Assembly: GCA_019634345.1 (NCBI GenBank)
Contig: JAHQVL010000236.1
Span: forward strand, 1 to 41,833
Reading direction: 5' to 3'
DNA from: Rhodothermaceae bacterium
Lineage (GTDB): Bacteria > Bacteroidota > Rhodothermia > Rhodothermales > JAHQVL01
DNA length: 41,833 nucleotides
Below the pieces are notes generated by a model. That model was not told the origin of the DNA. It saw only the letters and a program-made list of their open reading frames with translations, and ran no database searches. Made by a program: the position numbers and the translations under genes. Shown here one piece after another: positions 16,882 to 24,897 of the stretch (position 1 is its first letter; the number at the start of each line of letters is the position of its first letter).

Positions 16882-19251
16882 CTATTCATTTTTGAGGAGC
16901 TCAGCCGGGTTTACAGAAATCAACCTGTACACCTGTGATGAGATGGTGCCCAAGGCAACCAGTAAGGTCAGGCCTATTGCGATAATAAAAGGGGCCGGCC
17001 CGAGGTCCATGCGGTACTCTATGAAAGAATCCATCATATTGCCCAGGAGCAGGTAGCTGATTGGTGTTGCAATTATAGATGCAATGATGAGCAGAATCAT
17101 AAATTGCCGATTGCCTAGCTGGGCGATTTGCATGACTGTGGCCCCAAGGATTTTTCGTATGCTCATCTCTTTTAATTTGCTTGCCGTATGCTGGGAGGCA
17201 AGCCCGAATAATCCTGCACAGGAGAGTAACAAGGCTAATATCGCAGTAAACCCGAAGATCTGATTTATGCCTCTCCCTTCCATAAAGAACGAATTGAAGG
17301 ACTCGTCCTGGAAATAATAATTCATCCCTTGCCTATCAGGAAACGAGGCATTCCAAACGGTAGCTAATGCACTCACCACCTCGTCCTCACTTCCTGACTG
17401 AAATCGCGTGACGAGGTAACTGAACTCAGCAGGGTTTCCAAGTTTCCAAAAGGCGGGTTCGATCAGATCAGAGAAATCAGTGAAATGGAAATCCTCAGCA
17501 ATCCCAGCCACCTGGTATTCTGCTTCTCCAAGTAAAATTGTCTCACCAATCGGATTATCTGATTCTAGTCTGGAAGCCAGGTTTTCATTGACTAGAACAT
17601 GGCTGGGTAATGTTGGAAAGGTACCGGCTAGTATTCGTGGACGAACTACATCAAAATATCCTTCACCTACTTCAAATCTTACGGCTTCTTCTTCCTGCCC
17701 AGAAGATGTAAACGTGACACGGTCTCCATTCCACATCCCTAGGTGATTTCGGGCACCTGTTATATGAGAAACTTGGGATAATTGACTGGCCGCATCATGC
17801 ATGATTTCATAGGATTCAGGGTCCAATCTAAGCACAAGAGTATCTCGGTTATCATACCCCCAATCCAGGTTCTTGAGGTAGGACATATTCATCATGAAGC
17901 CGACGCACATCATCATGGTGACAAAGGCCAAAATGAACTGCCCCGTAAGGAGCGTTTTCATGAATCGGTTTGGGCCGCGCGATTTGAATTTGCCCGTGAA
18001 AATAGCAACAGGTTTAAAGGACGCAATGAAAAACGCGGGATAGGATCCCGACAAGAGTGCGGTCCCTACAAGAAATGTCAAGAGAAACACCCAAAAGTCA
18101 GTTCGCTGATCGAGCTCAAGGCGCATGTTTGATCCCGATATTACCCCAAATCCTGGTAAGAGAAGAAAAACAGCGAGTCCAATGCCAACTAACAATGCTG
18201 TGCTGCAAAGGACCAGGTTTTCTGTCAAGAATTGCAGTACTATCTGTCGTTTCTGACTTCCAATTACTTTGCGTATGCCAATTTCTTTTACGCGTGCATT
18301 GGATGCCCCGAGTGTAATATTGATGTAGTTGAAACAAGAAAGTGTGAATAGAAAAAGAGAAATTGTGCCCAGCACAATCATAGCCGCTCTTGGGTACCCG
18401 CTGCTGATCGAGTTACGCACTTCATCAGCTGAATAGACGAGATTTTTTAGATTATCTAGCCTAAACGACTGAACGGTATTATCGCTCGTAATAGTCGCAT
18501 TTTTTGCATCAACATAGGAGGCCAGTAAGGGTTCAATTTGTTTGTTATCAGAGGAATTCGATAATTGAACAAAAGTTGCCCATATATCTTTTTCCCAATT
18601 TTCCTTGTCAGAAAGGGGCGTGTCAGGATTTAAAAGCGAGATATTGTTGGTATACGTCGTAAGAATGGAGAAATTAGAGACAGAACCAATCGGGAATCGC
18701 TCAGCTACCGCTTGTACAGTGTATGACGTTAATACCTCTTCAGATACTTTGAATGTAAGAGACTGCCCGATGGGGTTTTGATCTCCAAAATATTTCATTG
18801 CCGCATCTTGACTCAATACCAACGCATCGGGGTCATTCAGGATATTCGCGTTTCCTTGGGCCAAAGGAATCGTAAACATAGTCAGGTAGGCTGGATCAAC
18901 AAATCGAACATGATCATGAAATTCATGCTCACCATGCATGATTGAGAGGCGCGCCTCCTGAATACGTACCGCATGTTCGACTTGCGGGAGATCTTGGGCG
19001 AGTTGCGGTCCCATAGCTTCAGGAGTAAAGCCGGATATCTCTCTTGCATCGTCGACATTACGTATTGTTTGGACCTGAAAAATCTCATCCGCATGCTCGT
19101 GGAGCATTTCTCCAAGCAATTCACCTGAGATGAAGCTGTAGGCAACGATACTGCAACCGACTGCTATGGCAAGGCCGGCGATATTGATCGCAGACGCAAG
19201 TTTATTCTTAATCAGGCTTCGGTAGGCGAGGGTAATGTAATTCTTGAGCAT
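16882..19251 (-). CDS. FtsX/MacB-like ABC transporter permease
   Basis: The ATG at 19251 gives 789 aa beginning MLKNYITLAYRSLIKNKLAS, the usual start of this family; an in-frame ATG at 19281 adds ten residues. Two repeats of the same layout are seen, each with a membrane helix, a MacB periplasmic core domain and a three-helix FtsX domain. The first has ARVKEIGIRKVIGSQKRQIV in FtsX. The second has KLKEMSIRKILGATVMQIAQ, with helices IFGFTAILALLLSCAGLFGL, FMILLIIASIIATPISYLLL and FIIAIGLTLLVALG. Such permeases work with a separate ATPase in export of lipoproteins, antibiotics or peptides, or in mechanotransmission at the envelope. No ATPase gene is adjacent, as is often the case for this ~800-aa Bacteroidota form. 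The substrate is unknown. Confidence 0.9.
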   Translation of the reverse strand: MLKNYITLAYRSLIKNKLASAINIAGLAIAVGCSIVAYSFISGELLGEMLHEHADEIFQVQTIRNVDDAREISGFTPEAMGPQLAQDLPQVEHAVRIQEARLSIMHGEHEFHDHVRFVDPAYLTMFTIPLAQGNANILNDPDALVLSQDAAMKYFGDQNPIGQSLTFKVSEEVLTSYTVQAVAERFPIGSVSNFSILTTYTNNISLLNPDTPLSDKENWEKDIWATFVQLSNSSDNKQIEPLLASYVDAKNATITSDNTVQSFRLDNLKNLVYSADEVRNSISSGYPRAAMIVLGTISLFLFTLSCFNYINITLGASNARVKEIGIRKVIGSQKRQIVLQFLTENLVLCSTALLVGIGLAVFLLLPGFGVISGSNMRLELDQRTDFWVFLLTFLVGTALLSGSYPAFFIASFKPVAIFTGKFKSRGPNRFMKTLLTGQFILAFVTMMMCVGFMMNMSYLKNLDWGYDNRDTLVLRLDPESYEIMHDAASQLSQVSHITGARNHLGMWNGDRVTFTSSGQEEEAVRFEVGEGYFDVVRPRILAGTFPTLPSHVLVNENLASRLESDNPIGETILLGEAEYQVAGIAEDFHFTDFSDLIEPAFWKLGNPAEFSYLVTRFQSGSEDEVVSALATVWNASFPDRQGMNYYFQDESFNSFFMEGRGINQIFGFTAILALLLSCAGLFGLASQHTASKLKEMSIRKILGATVMQIAQLGNRQFMILLIIASIIATPISYLLLGNMMDSFIEYRMDLGPAPFIIAIGLTLLVALGTISSQVYRLISVNPAELLKNE

Positions 19252-19597
19252 ATATGGACCCGGGATGCAAGTTGGCGGCATTTGTAATCTTCTTAGTCAA
19301 ATGATGTGCCATAGATGTAAGTTGCTGAAATACATGAGTTTATAGCAAGTCGAGGCGCGTAAGGTTGTTCGGGTTCGATACAATGAGTGTACGATATCGA
19401 ACAGCGTTTGGCGGTTTGCGGATGTGATTTTTTTAAGCGATTGAATAGCGGTGTCCTTTAAGAAAGTTCGTTCTGGTATGGTATTAGTAGAGGAGAATAA
19501 GCACCCACAATCCCTGTCTATTTGCAACTCCTTTTGTACAGTTTTCTAGAGAATTAGCCTGGCAGATCGCTATTTGAGTCTCTTTACGTAAAAAAAT
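19252..19597. other. Divergent intergenic region with a palindromic element
   Basis: This 346-bp gap between the leftward permease and the rightward choice-of-anchor protein contains no credible gene. GTTCGATA (19373-19380) and TATCGAAC (19395-19402) are perfect inverted copies with a 14-bp spacer. CGATATCG (19392-19399) inside the right arm is itself palindromic. The element could be an operator serving either gene. Promoters for both are presumed here, but I cannot place them. Confidence 0.4.
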
Positions 19598-21334
19598 ATG
19601 CGTGCATATACTTACTTGTTTTTACTACTGTTTTTCTTCGCACCCAAATTGGGGCAAGCACAGGGAATGCCTTGTGATAATGGAATGGCTGACAGATATC
19701 CTTGCGCCTCAGTGGACCTAATGGCCCATGTTCCAATTGCCTCCATGGGAGGGAGTAATAATACGTCAGGAAATGATATATGGGGGTGGACCGACCCTGG
19801 CTCAGGGAGGGAGTTTGCCCTGGTTGGCCTCTCGACAGGTACAGCATTTGTTGAAGTGACCAACCCAACCCAACCCATTTACCTGGGGAGCCTGGCGACG
19901 CATACCAGTTCATCCACCTGGCGAGATCTAAAGGTGCACGATGGATACGTTTACATCGTAAGTGAAGCCAGGAATCATGGGATGCAGGTGTTTGATTTGT
20001 CTCAATTATTAACGGTTCAATCGCCGCCTGAAACGTTTTCTGCAACAGCGCACTATGACGGGTTTGGAAGTGCACACAATATTGCGATTAATGAGAAGTC
20101 TGGTGTTGCCTATGCAGTGGGCAGTAGCACTTGTTCTGGGGGGTTGCATTTTATATCGCTTGAAAATCCTGCCAGCCCTAAGAATTTAGGATGTTTCTCG
20201 CAAGATGGGTACACGCACGACGCACAATGCGTGATCTACGAGGGCCCTGATGAGGATTACCAGGGAAGGGAGATCTGTGTGAATTCAAATGAAGACACGA
20301 TCACGATTGTAGACGTTACCGAGAAATCGGCCCCCATTCAGATCGCTCGAGAATCCTATCCAAATGCGAGCTATGTACACCAGGGATGGTTTACTGAAGA
20401 TCAACAGTATTTCTACCAGGGGGACGAATTGGATGAGGCGCAAACCAATACGAGAACGCTCATCTGGGATCTTACCGATCTTGACGATCCCTTTTTGGCA
20501 AAGGAATACTTTGGCCCAACACGAGCAGTTGACCATAACCTCTACATTCTTGATGATTTAGCCTATGAGACGAATTATACAGCTGGCCTTCGGATTTTGA
20601 ACATTTCTGATCCTTTGAATCCCGTTGAGGTGGGTTACTTCGACTCGTTTCCGGCGAATAATAATGCGAGCTTTAATGGGGCATGGAGTAATTATCCGTT
20701 CTTCAAAAGTGGCAATGTGATTGTTAGCAACATTGAGGATGGGCTTTTCATCGTTCGTCCTGATTTGGGCGAATTGCCAGTAGAACTGATCGCTTTTGAA
20801 GCTTTATTGGATGATCAATCCGTTTCTCTTGTATGGGAAACAGCTTCAGAAACGAATAATGCAGGGTTTGATGTTGAACAGTTGCTCCGGGGTGAGTATC
20901 AGAAAGTTGCGTTTGTACAAGGCTTCGGGACAACCAACGAACCACAGTCCTATTCATTTCGCGTAGAACAGCTCCCTGTTGGTGAGCATTCTTTCCGTTT
21001 GAAGCAGATCGATTTTGATGGGACCGTTTCTTATAGCGACCCCGTCTCAGTGTCTATTTTAGCACCGTCAGGGCTGGCGCTGTCTGAAGCGTATCCGAAT
21101 CCATTCAACCCGAGAACCAATATCGAATTGACGGTTGCACAAACCCAGCATGTAAAGGTCCAGGCGTATAACACACAAGGGCAAGAAGTTGGGTTGTTGT
21201 ATGATGGCCTTCTGGACGCAAATGCTGCACACATGATTGCCTTTGATGCCAGCAACCTTCCGAGTGGATTCTATTTAATTCGTGCTACAGGCAGCCAGGA
21301 AACCGTTACTCAGATGGTTTCACTGGTCAAATAA
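19598..21334 (+). CDS. Choice-of-anchor B (LVIVD-repeat) surface protein with T9SS sorting domain
   Basis: The protein is 578 aa with a signal peptide (MRAYTYLFLLLFFFAPKLGQ, cleaved before AQGMPC). Residues ~30-390 match the choice-of-anchor B family: ASVDLMAHVPIASMGG, then NDIWGWTDPGSGREFALVGL, WRDLKVHDGYVYIVSEARNH, VEVTNPTQPIYLGSL and AGLRILNISDPLNPVEVGYF, the LVIVD-type propeller repeats. A linker of FN3-like type (PVELIAFEALLDDQSVSLVW) precedes a T9SS sorting domain of ~85 residues (LSEAYPNPFNPRTNIELTV, then GFYLIRATG). The protein should be exported and held at or released from the cell surface. The family has no known enzymatic role. The gene is convergent with the GMC oxidoreductase (11-bp gap). 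Confidence 0.88.
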   Translation: MRAYTYLFLLLFFFAPKLGQAQGMPCDNGMADRYPCASVDLMAHVPIASMGGSNNTSGNDIWGWTDPGSGREFALVGLSTGTAFVEVTNPTQPIYLGSLATHTSSSTWRDLKVHDGYVYIVSEARNHGMQVFDLSQLLTVQSPPETFSATAHYDGFGSAHNIAINEKSGVAYAVGSSTCSGGLHFISLENPASPKNLGCFSQDGYTHDAQCVIYEGPDEDYQGREICVNSNEDTITIVDVTEKSAPIQIARESYPNASYVHQGWFTEDQQYFYQGDELDEAQTNTRTLIWDLTDLDDPFLAKEYFGPTRAVDHNLYILDDLAYETNYTAGLRILNISDPLNPVEVGYFDSFPANNNASFNGAWSNYPFFKSGNVIVSNIEDGLFIVRPDLGELPVELIAFEALLDDQSVSLVWETASETNNAGFDVEQLLRGEYQKVAFVQGFGTTNEPQSYSFRVEQLPVGEHSFRLKQIDFDGTVSYSDPVSVSILAPSGLALSEAYPNPFNPRTNIELTVAQTQHVKVQAYNTQGQEVGLLYDGLLDANAAHMIAFDASNLPSGFYLIRATGSQETVTQMVSLVK

Positions 21335-21345
21335 GGCAATCACCA

Positions 21346-23070
21346 TTAAATCTCACCTTTCTTAAGCGCATCTACGGCAAAATCACAGGCACGTGCTGTT
21401 AACGCCATGTAGGTGATCGATGGGTTTTGGCAGGCGGAGGACGTCATGCAAGACCCATCGGTGACAAACAGGTTGGGGACATCATGTGCCTGGTTCCATT
21501 TGTTTAGAACAGAGGTATTGGGATCGTTCCCCATCCGTGCGGTGCCCATCTCATGAATCCCCAGGCCTGGCGCGCCATAGCCGTCTTCGAGATACCTATC
21601 AACGACACTCACGTCTTTGACTCCCGCTTGAGTAAGCATTTCCTCGACACTGTCAACCATGTCTTTTCGCATGGCGTACTCATTCTCTTTCCATTCACAG
21701 TCGATATGAAGCAGTGGGATTCCCCAATCGTCCGTTTTGTCTGGGTCCAGGTAAACCCTGTTATCATAATCGGGCAGTGCTTCTCCAAATACATTCAGCG
21801 ACAATCGCCAGGGTCCAGGATCTCGCAATCGATTTTTTAGAGATTCGCCAAATCCTCGTTCGCTGTTGCCACGTTGCCAACTGGTTCGGCTTACGCGCCC
21901 TTGTATACCAAAGCCTCGCACATAATCATCGCGTTGCGTTGCTTCGTCCAGGTTTCTGTATCGGGGGATGTAGAATCCATTGGGGCGGTTTCCATAGTCG
22001 TACCGATCGAGCAATCCTTCAACTTCTCCTTGCCCAGAAATTTGATAATGGTGATCCATCAAATAATGCCCAAGAGAGCCGCTTGAATTCGCTAAGCCAT
22101 TTGGGAAGCTATTTGATTTCGAATTAAGCAGGATCTGTGTCGTTCCAAGCGTTGATGCGCACATGAATACAATCCGTGCATTGAAGGTGGTCATTTCCTT
22201 CGAATGCGCATCTACTACCCGAACACCGGTGGCCTTGCCCGTCGCTTCATCATACACCACGCTATGGACATGGCTGTCCGGGCGAAGGGTCAGGTTACCT
22301 GTTGCTGTAGCTGCGGGAAGGGTTGCACTTTGGCTGCTAAAATAGGACCCTGTTGAGCACCCACGTTGGCAGATACCGCAATAGTGGCAGGCAGCACGAT
22401 TATTATGTGCCTGAGTCAGTACGGCAACGCGGCCGATGGTGAGAACGCGTCCCGGAAAGGCACGTTCAATACCTTGTTTAAGGACCCTTTCTCCTGCGCT
22501 CAACTCCATAGGCGGCTGAAATATACTGTCCGGTAAGTACCATAGGCCAAGCGCTTCCCCGCTTATACCAGCAAAAGTCTCGACATAGTCATACCAGGGT
22601 TCGATATCCTCATAACCGATCGGCCACGGGACGCCAATTCCTTCTTTTTCATTGGCTTTAAAATCCAGATCGCTCCAGCGATAACATTGCCGGCCCCACA
22701 TCAATGAACGCCCACCAACATGATTACCCCGAATCCAATTGAAGGGCTTGTCTTCTACGTAGGGATTTTCTCGGTCATTAATAAAAAAGTGCCTTGTAGA
22801 TTCGTTAAAGGCATAACACAGGCTTTGCACCTCATGATCGCGATTCGAAATCTCACGAGGAACGCTCATTCGAAGCGGGTATTCCCAGGGAGGACGGTGC
22901 TCTGTAGGGTAATCTTTAATATGCTCAACATTACGCCCTCGCTCCAGTACGAGCGTTTTAAGGCCTTTCTCACACAATTCCTTTGCAGCCCAACCTCCGG
23001 TGATGCCCGAGCCAACAACAATGGCGTCGTAGGTTTCAGGTTCTTGAGATATATATACGTTCTTTTTCAT
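21346..23070 (-). CDS. GMC-family FAD oxidoreductase with CX2CX2CX3C motif
   Basis: The protein is 574 aa. The FAD-binding Rossmann motif GSGITGG begins at Gly20, followed by the usual Glu in LVLERGR. GMC signatures include NHVGGRSLMWGRQCYRWSDL, the flavin-covering segment and the C-terminal HEMGTARMGNDPNTSVLNKW, VPNLFVTDGSCMTSS and NPSITYMALTARA with the conserved Asn. It belongs to the subgroup near gluconate/glucose/sorbose dehydrogenases, which oxidise alcohol groups of sugars. Cys228, Cys231, Cys234 and Cys238 (CHYCGICQRGC) have classical [4Fe-4S] ferredoxin spacing. No signal peptide is visible. The small gamma subunit (gluconate 2-dehydrogenase subunit 3) that often accompanies such enzymes is not adjacent. 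The substrate and electron acceptor are unknown. Confidence 0.9.
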   Translation of the reverse strand: MKKNVYISQEPETYDAIVVGSGITGGWAAKELCEKGLKTLVLERGRNVEHIKDYPTEHRPPWEYPLRMSVPREISNRDHEVQSLCYAFNESTRHFFINDRENPYVEDKPFNWIRGNHVGGRSLMWGRQCYRWSDLDFKANEKEGIGVPWPIGYEDIEPWYDYVETFAGISGEALGLWYLPDSIFQPPMELSAGERVLKQGIERAFPGRVLTIGRVAVLTQAHNNRAACHYCGICQRGCSTGSYFSSQSATLPAATATGNLTLRPDSHVHSVVYDEATGKATGVRVVDAHSKEMTTFNARIVFMCASTLGTTQILLNSKSNSFPNGLANSSGSLGHYLMDHHYQISGQGEVEGLLDRYDYGNRPNGFYIPRYRNLDEATQRDDYVRGFGIQGRVSRTSWQRGNSERGFGESLKNRLRDPGPWRLSLNVFGEALPDYDNRVYLDPDKTDDWGIPLLHIDCEWKENEYAMRKDMVDSVEEMLTQAGVKDVSVVDRYLEDGYGAPGLGIHEMGTARMGNDPNTSVLNKWNQAHDVPNLFVTDGSCMTSSACQNPSITYMALTARACDFAVDALKKGEI

Positions 23071-23331
23071 ACCTGCTTTTGGATAACGATCTGGCGTATT
23101 GAGTGTGCAAAATAGCCACTTCTTCTCAACTCTGCATAATTACCGGAAAGTATTTTCGTTCTGCGATGGTGTTATTAACTCGGAAATACCCTGGTGTGAT
23201 CGCTGGTTAATCAAACTCTACCTTGCTATGTTGACGCATTTTATACTAGATTCTATAAATAAAAAAGGGTGAATCCCTTAAACGTTTATCCGTTAGCACT
23301 TATAGAGTACATCTGGTATACCCGTTTATTT

Positions 23332-23781
23332 ATGAGACAGAAGATTCAATTTGACGAATCTAAGGCTAAAAAGTACAGAAAGCGACTCGAAGTACTTGCT
23401 TTTAAGTCGGCTGACCCGATTGTATTTCACAAATCCTGGGGAGATCAGCAACTAAGAAGCGGCGGATGGATCATTGTCTCGTTGACCGAGAATGGAGAGC
23501 CGAGTGGGGATATTTATGGATGTGATGCAAAGGTCTTTAAAGAGACCTATGAGCCCGTCCCAGATAAAACACCGCACCGTTTCAGAAAGACCGAGTTGAT
23601 TTGTGCCTATCAGCCTGGTCATGCTTTTGAAGTGGATACGGTATTGGCTGATGGGCATATTGAGGTAAAGGGAGCTCACTCGGATATGTCTGATGCGTGG
23701 GTGGTTCAAGCTCCGAACGGAGAAGTGTATATCATCCAGGATGCCAAGTTTCAGAACATGTATGTCCAAACGAGTGAATGA
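23332..23781 (+). CDS. Small PGDYG-like protein
   Basis: From the ATG at 23332 the protein is 149 aa; the frame extends upstream to a GTG at 23269, which would add a poor hydrophobic stretch. It has no signal peptide. The sequence (GWIIVSLTENGEPSGDIYGC, then VFKETYEPVP, FRKTELICAYQPGHAFEVDT and VVQAPNGEVYIIQDAKFQNM) resembles the PGDYG family of small proteins of unknown function, which act on or bind something in the cytoplasm. The assignment is from recall of the family pattern. It is divergent from the GMC oxidoreductase and convergent with the serine hydrolase (12-bp gap). Confidence 0.65.
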   Translation: MRQKIQFDESKAKKYRKRLEVLAFKSADPIVFHKSWGDQQLRSGGWIIVSLTENGEPSGDIYGCDAKVFKETYEPVPDKTPHRFRKTELICAYQPGHAFEVDTVLADGHIEVKGAHSDMSDAWVVQAPNGEVYIIQDAKFQNMYVQTSE

Positions 23782-23793
23782 CGGCCTGTCGAT

Positions 23794-24864
23794 TCAACCA
23801 AAGAACTTCTGGCATAACACGACTATTCTAGTCAGAAGTTGGAATGCTAATCCTCTCTTTTTAAGCTGATTGATAGTGCCTGAGATATACAAATCAAGCT
23901 CTGGTACAAAGAACAATACAGTGCCTGAAGCTCCTGAATGCCCCACCATAGGAGGGACTCTCTGGAAAGGTGACAGTATTCTCGGAAGCTTGTACCGCAT
24001 GACGCCCATTCCATACTCAAGAGGCCCAAATATCGAATGCCAGCTTTCAAAAAGCGCTTTGAAATAGGAGGTTGGAAAGAGGGTGCCATCCATAAATGCA
24101 TTCATGAACTGTATACCATCCGTAGCCGTCGATACAATACCCCCGTCTGCCTGTACAGAAGCCATTGCTTTAGGTATGATCACTGGCTTTTTTCCGAATA
24201 ACATCGTCGATACGTGATCATACTGGTTGATTAACGCTTCCGAAAACACGTACGTGTTCTCTAATCCAAGGGGATTAAGGATGCGTTGTTCAACAACCTC
24301 AGAAAAGGAAGCCTCTTCAATGGATTCGATGAGCGCACCCAGTAGCTGGTAGTTAGTGTCTGAATAGAAGGCACGTTTAGGTGTGCCCGGTGGAAATTTG
24401 GGTTTTAATGTTCTTGTGATTTCTACTACATCATGAACATCCCATGCAAAGTCTTCTTTCAATACTCGCTCAAAATGACTTTTCCCTTTTCTACGCTGCT
24501 CAAAATAATCAGCAATTCCAGACGTGTGAGCCATCATTTGACGCACTGTAATCTGTTGACTGGTATCCTTTTTCTTTCGGACATGGACCCGATCCATCAT
24601 GCCTTTGGGTAAATAAGAAGCCGTCGGTTTATCGAAGTCAAGCAGTCCTTGCTGATGTAGCTGAACAAGGATAGCTGTGACATACAATTTCGTGGTACTC
24701 GCTATAAAGTAGGGCGTTGAGGAAGATGGCCACGACCATGCCCAGTCTTGCGAAGGTGATGCAAGCGCAAATTGTACAGCATTCGTGTCAGTTCGGGTAT
24801 CGAAACTGGTGACTAGACGGTCGAGGCGTTCTTCAAGGGCATTAAGACTCGTGGTTTGGGGCAT
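23794..24864 (-). CDS. Beta-lactamase-fold serine hydrolase (class C / S12 family)
   Basis: The protein is 356 aa. The active-site Ser56-x-x-Lys59 is in FIASTTKLYVTA. The second motif is Tyr167-Ser-Asp169 (AFYSDTNYQLLG), with Asp where YxN is usual. The third is His309-Ser-Gly311 (MVGHSGASGTVLFF), replacing KTG as is common in this family. HTSGIADY and PPGTPKRAFYSD are further family marks. Members are D-aminopeptidases, esterases or penicillin-binding-like enzymes. No signal peptide is visible, which is unusual for a cell-wall enzyme. Its start is only 33 bp after the stop of the 1954-aa giant gene on the same strand, with a palindrome in the gap, so it may be the last gene of that cluster or have its own control. 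Confidence 0.85.
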   Translation of the reverse strand: MPQTTSLNALEERLDRLVTSFDTRTDTNAVQFALASPSQDWAWSWPSSSTPYFIASTTKLYVTAILVQLHQQGLLDFDKPTASYLPKGMMDRVHVRKKKDTSQQITVRQMMAHTSGIADYFEQRRKGKSHFERVLKEDFAWDVHDVVEITRTLKPKFPPGTPKRAFYSDTNYQLLGALIESIEEASFSEVVEQRILNPLGLENTYVFSEALINQYDHVSTMLFGKKPVIIPKAMASVQADGGIVSTATDGIQFMNAFMDGTLFPTSYFKALFESWHSIFGPLEYGMGVMRYKLPRILSPFQRVPPMVGHSGASGTVLFFVPELDLYISGTINQLKKRGLAFQLLTRIVVLCQKFFG

Positions 24865-24874
24865 ATGAGTGATT

Positions 24875-24887
24875 GTTTACAGTAAAC
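24875..24887. promoter_or_regulatory. Hyphenated palindrome GTTTAC-A-GTAAAC upstream of the serine hydrolase
   Basis: GTTTACAGTAAAC is a perfect 6+1+6 inverted repeat ten bases before the ATG at 24864, in the 33-bp gap after the giant gene. It has the size and symmetry of a dimeric repressor operator. No terminator is present in this gap. Confidence 0.45.
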
Positions 24888-24897
24888 GTAGATCCAC

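Noticed and set aside
16513-16938. A 141-codon open frame overlapping the AraC remnant
   Set aside because: Its product resembles no family over most of its length and it overlaps the permease gene's 3' end. The AraC signature is in a different frame, so this is at best the shifted part of the pseudogene.
19297-19527. A 76-codon frame in the permease upstream region
   Set aside because: It has no recognisable family or start context, and its composition looks like intergenic DNA.
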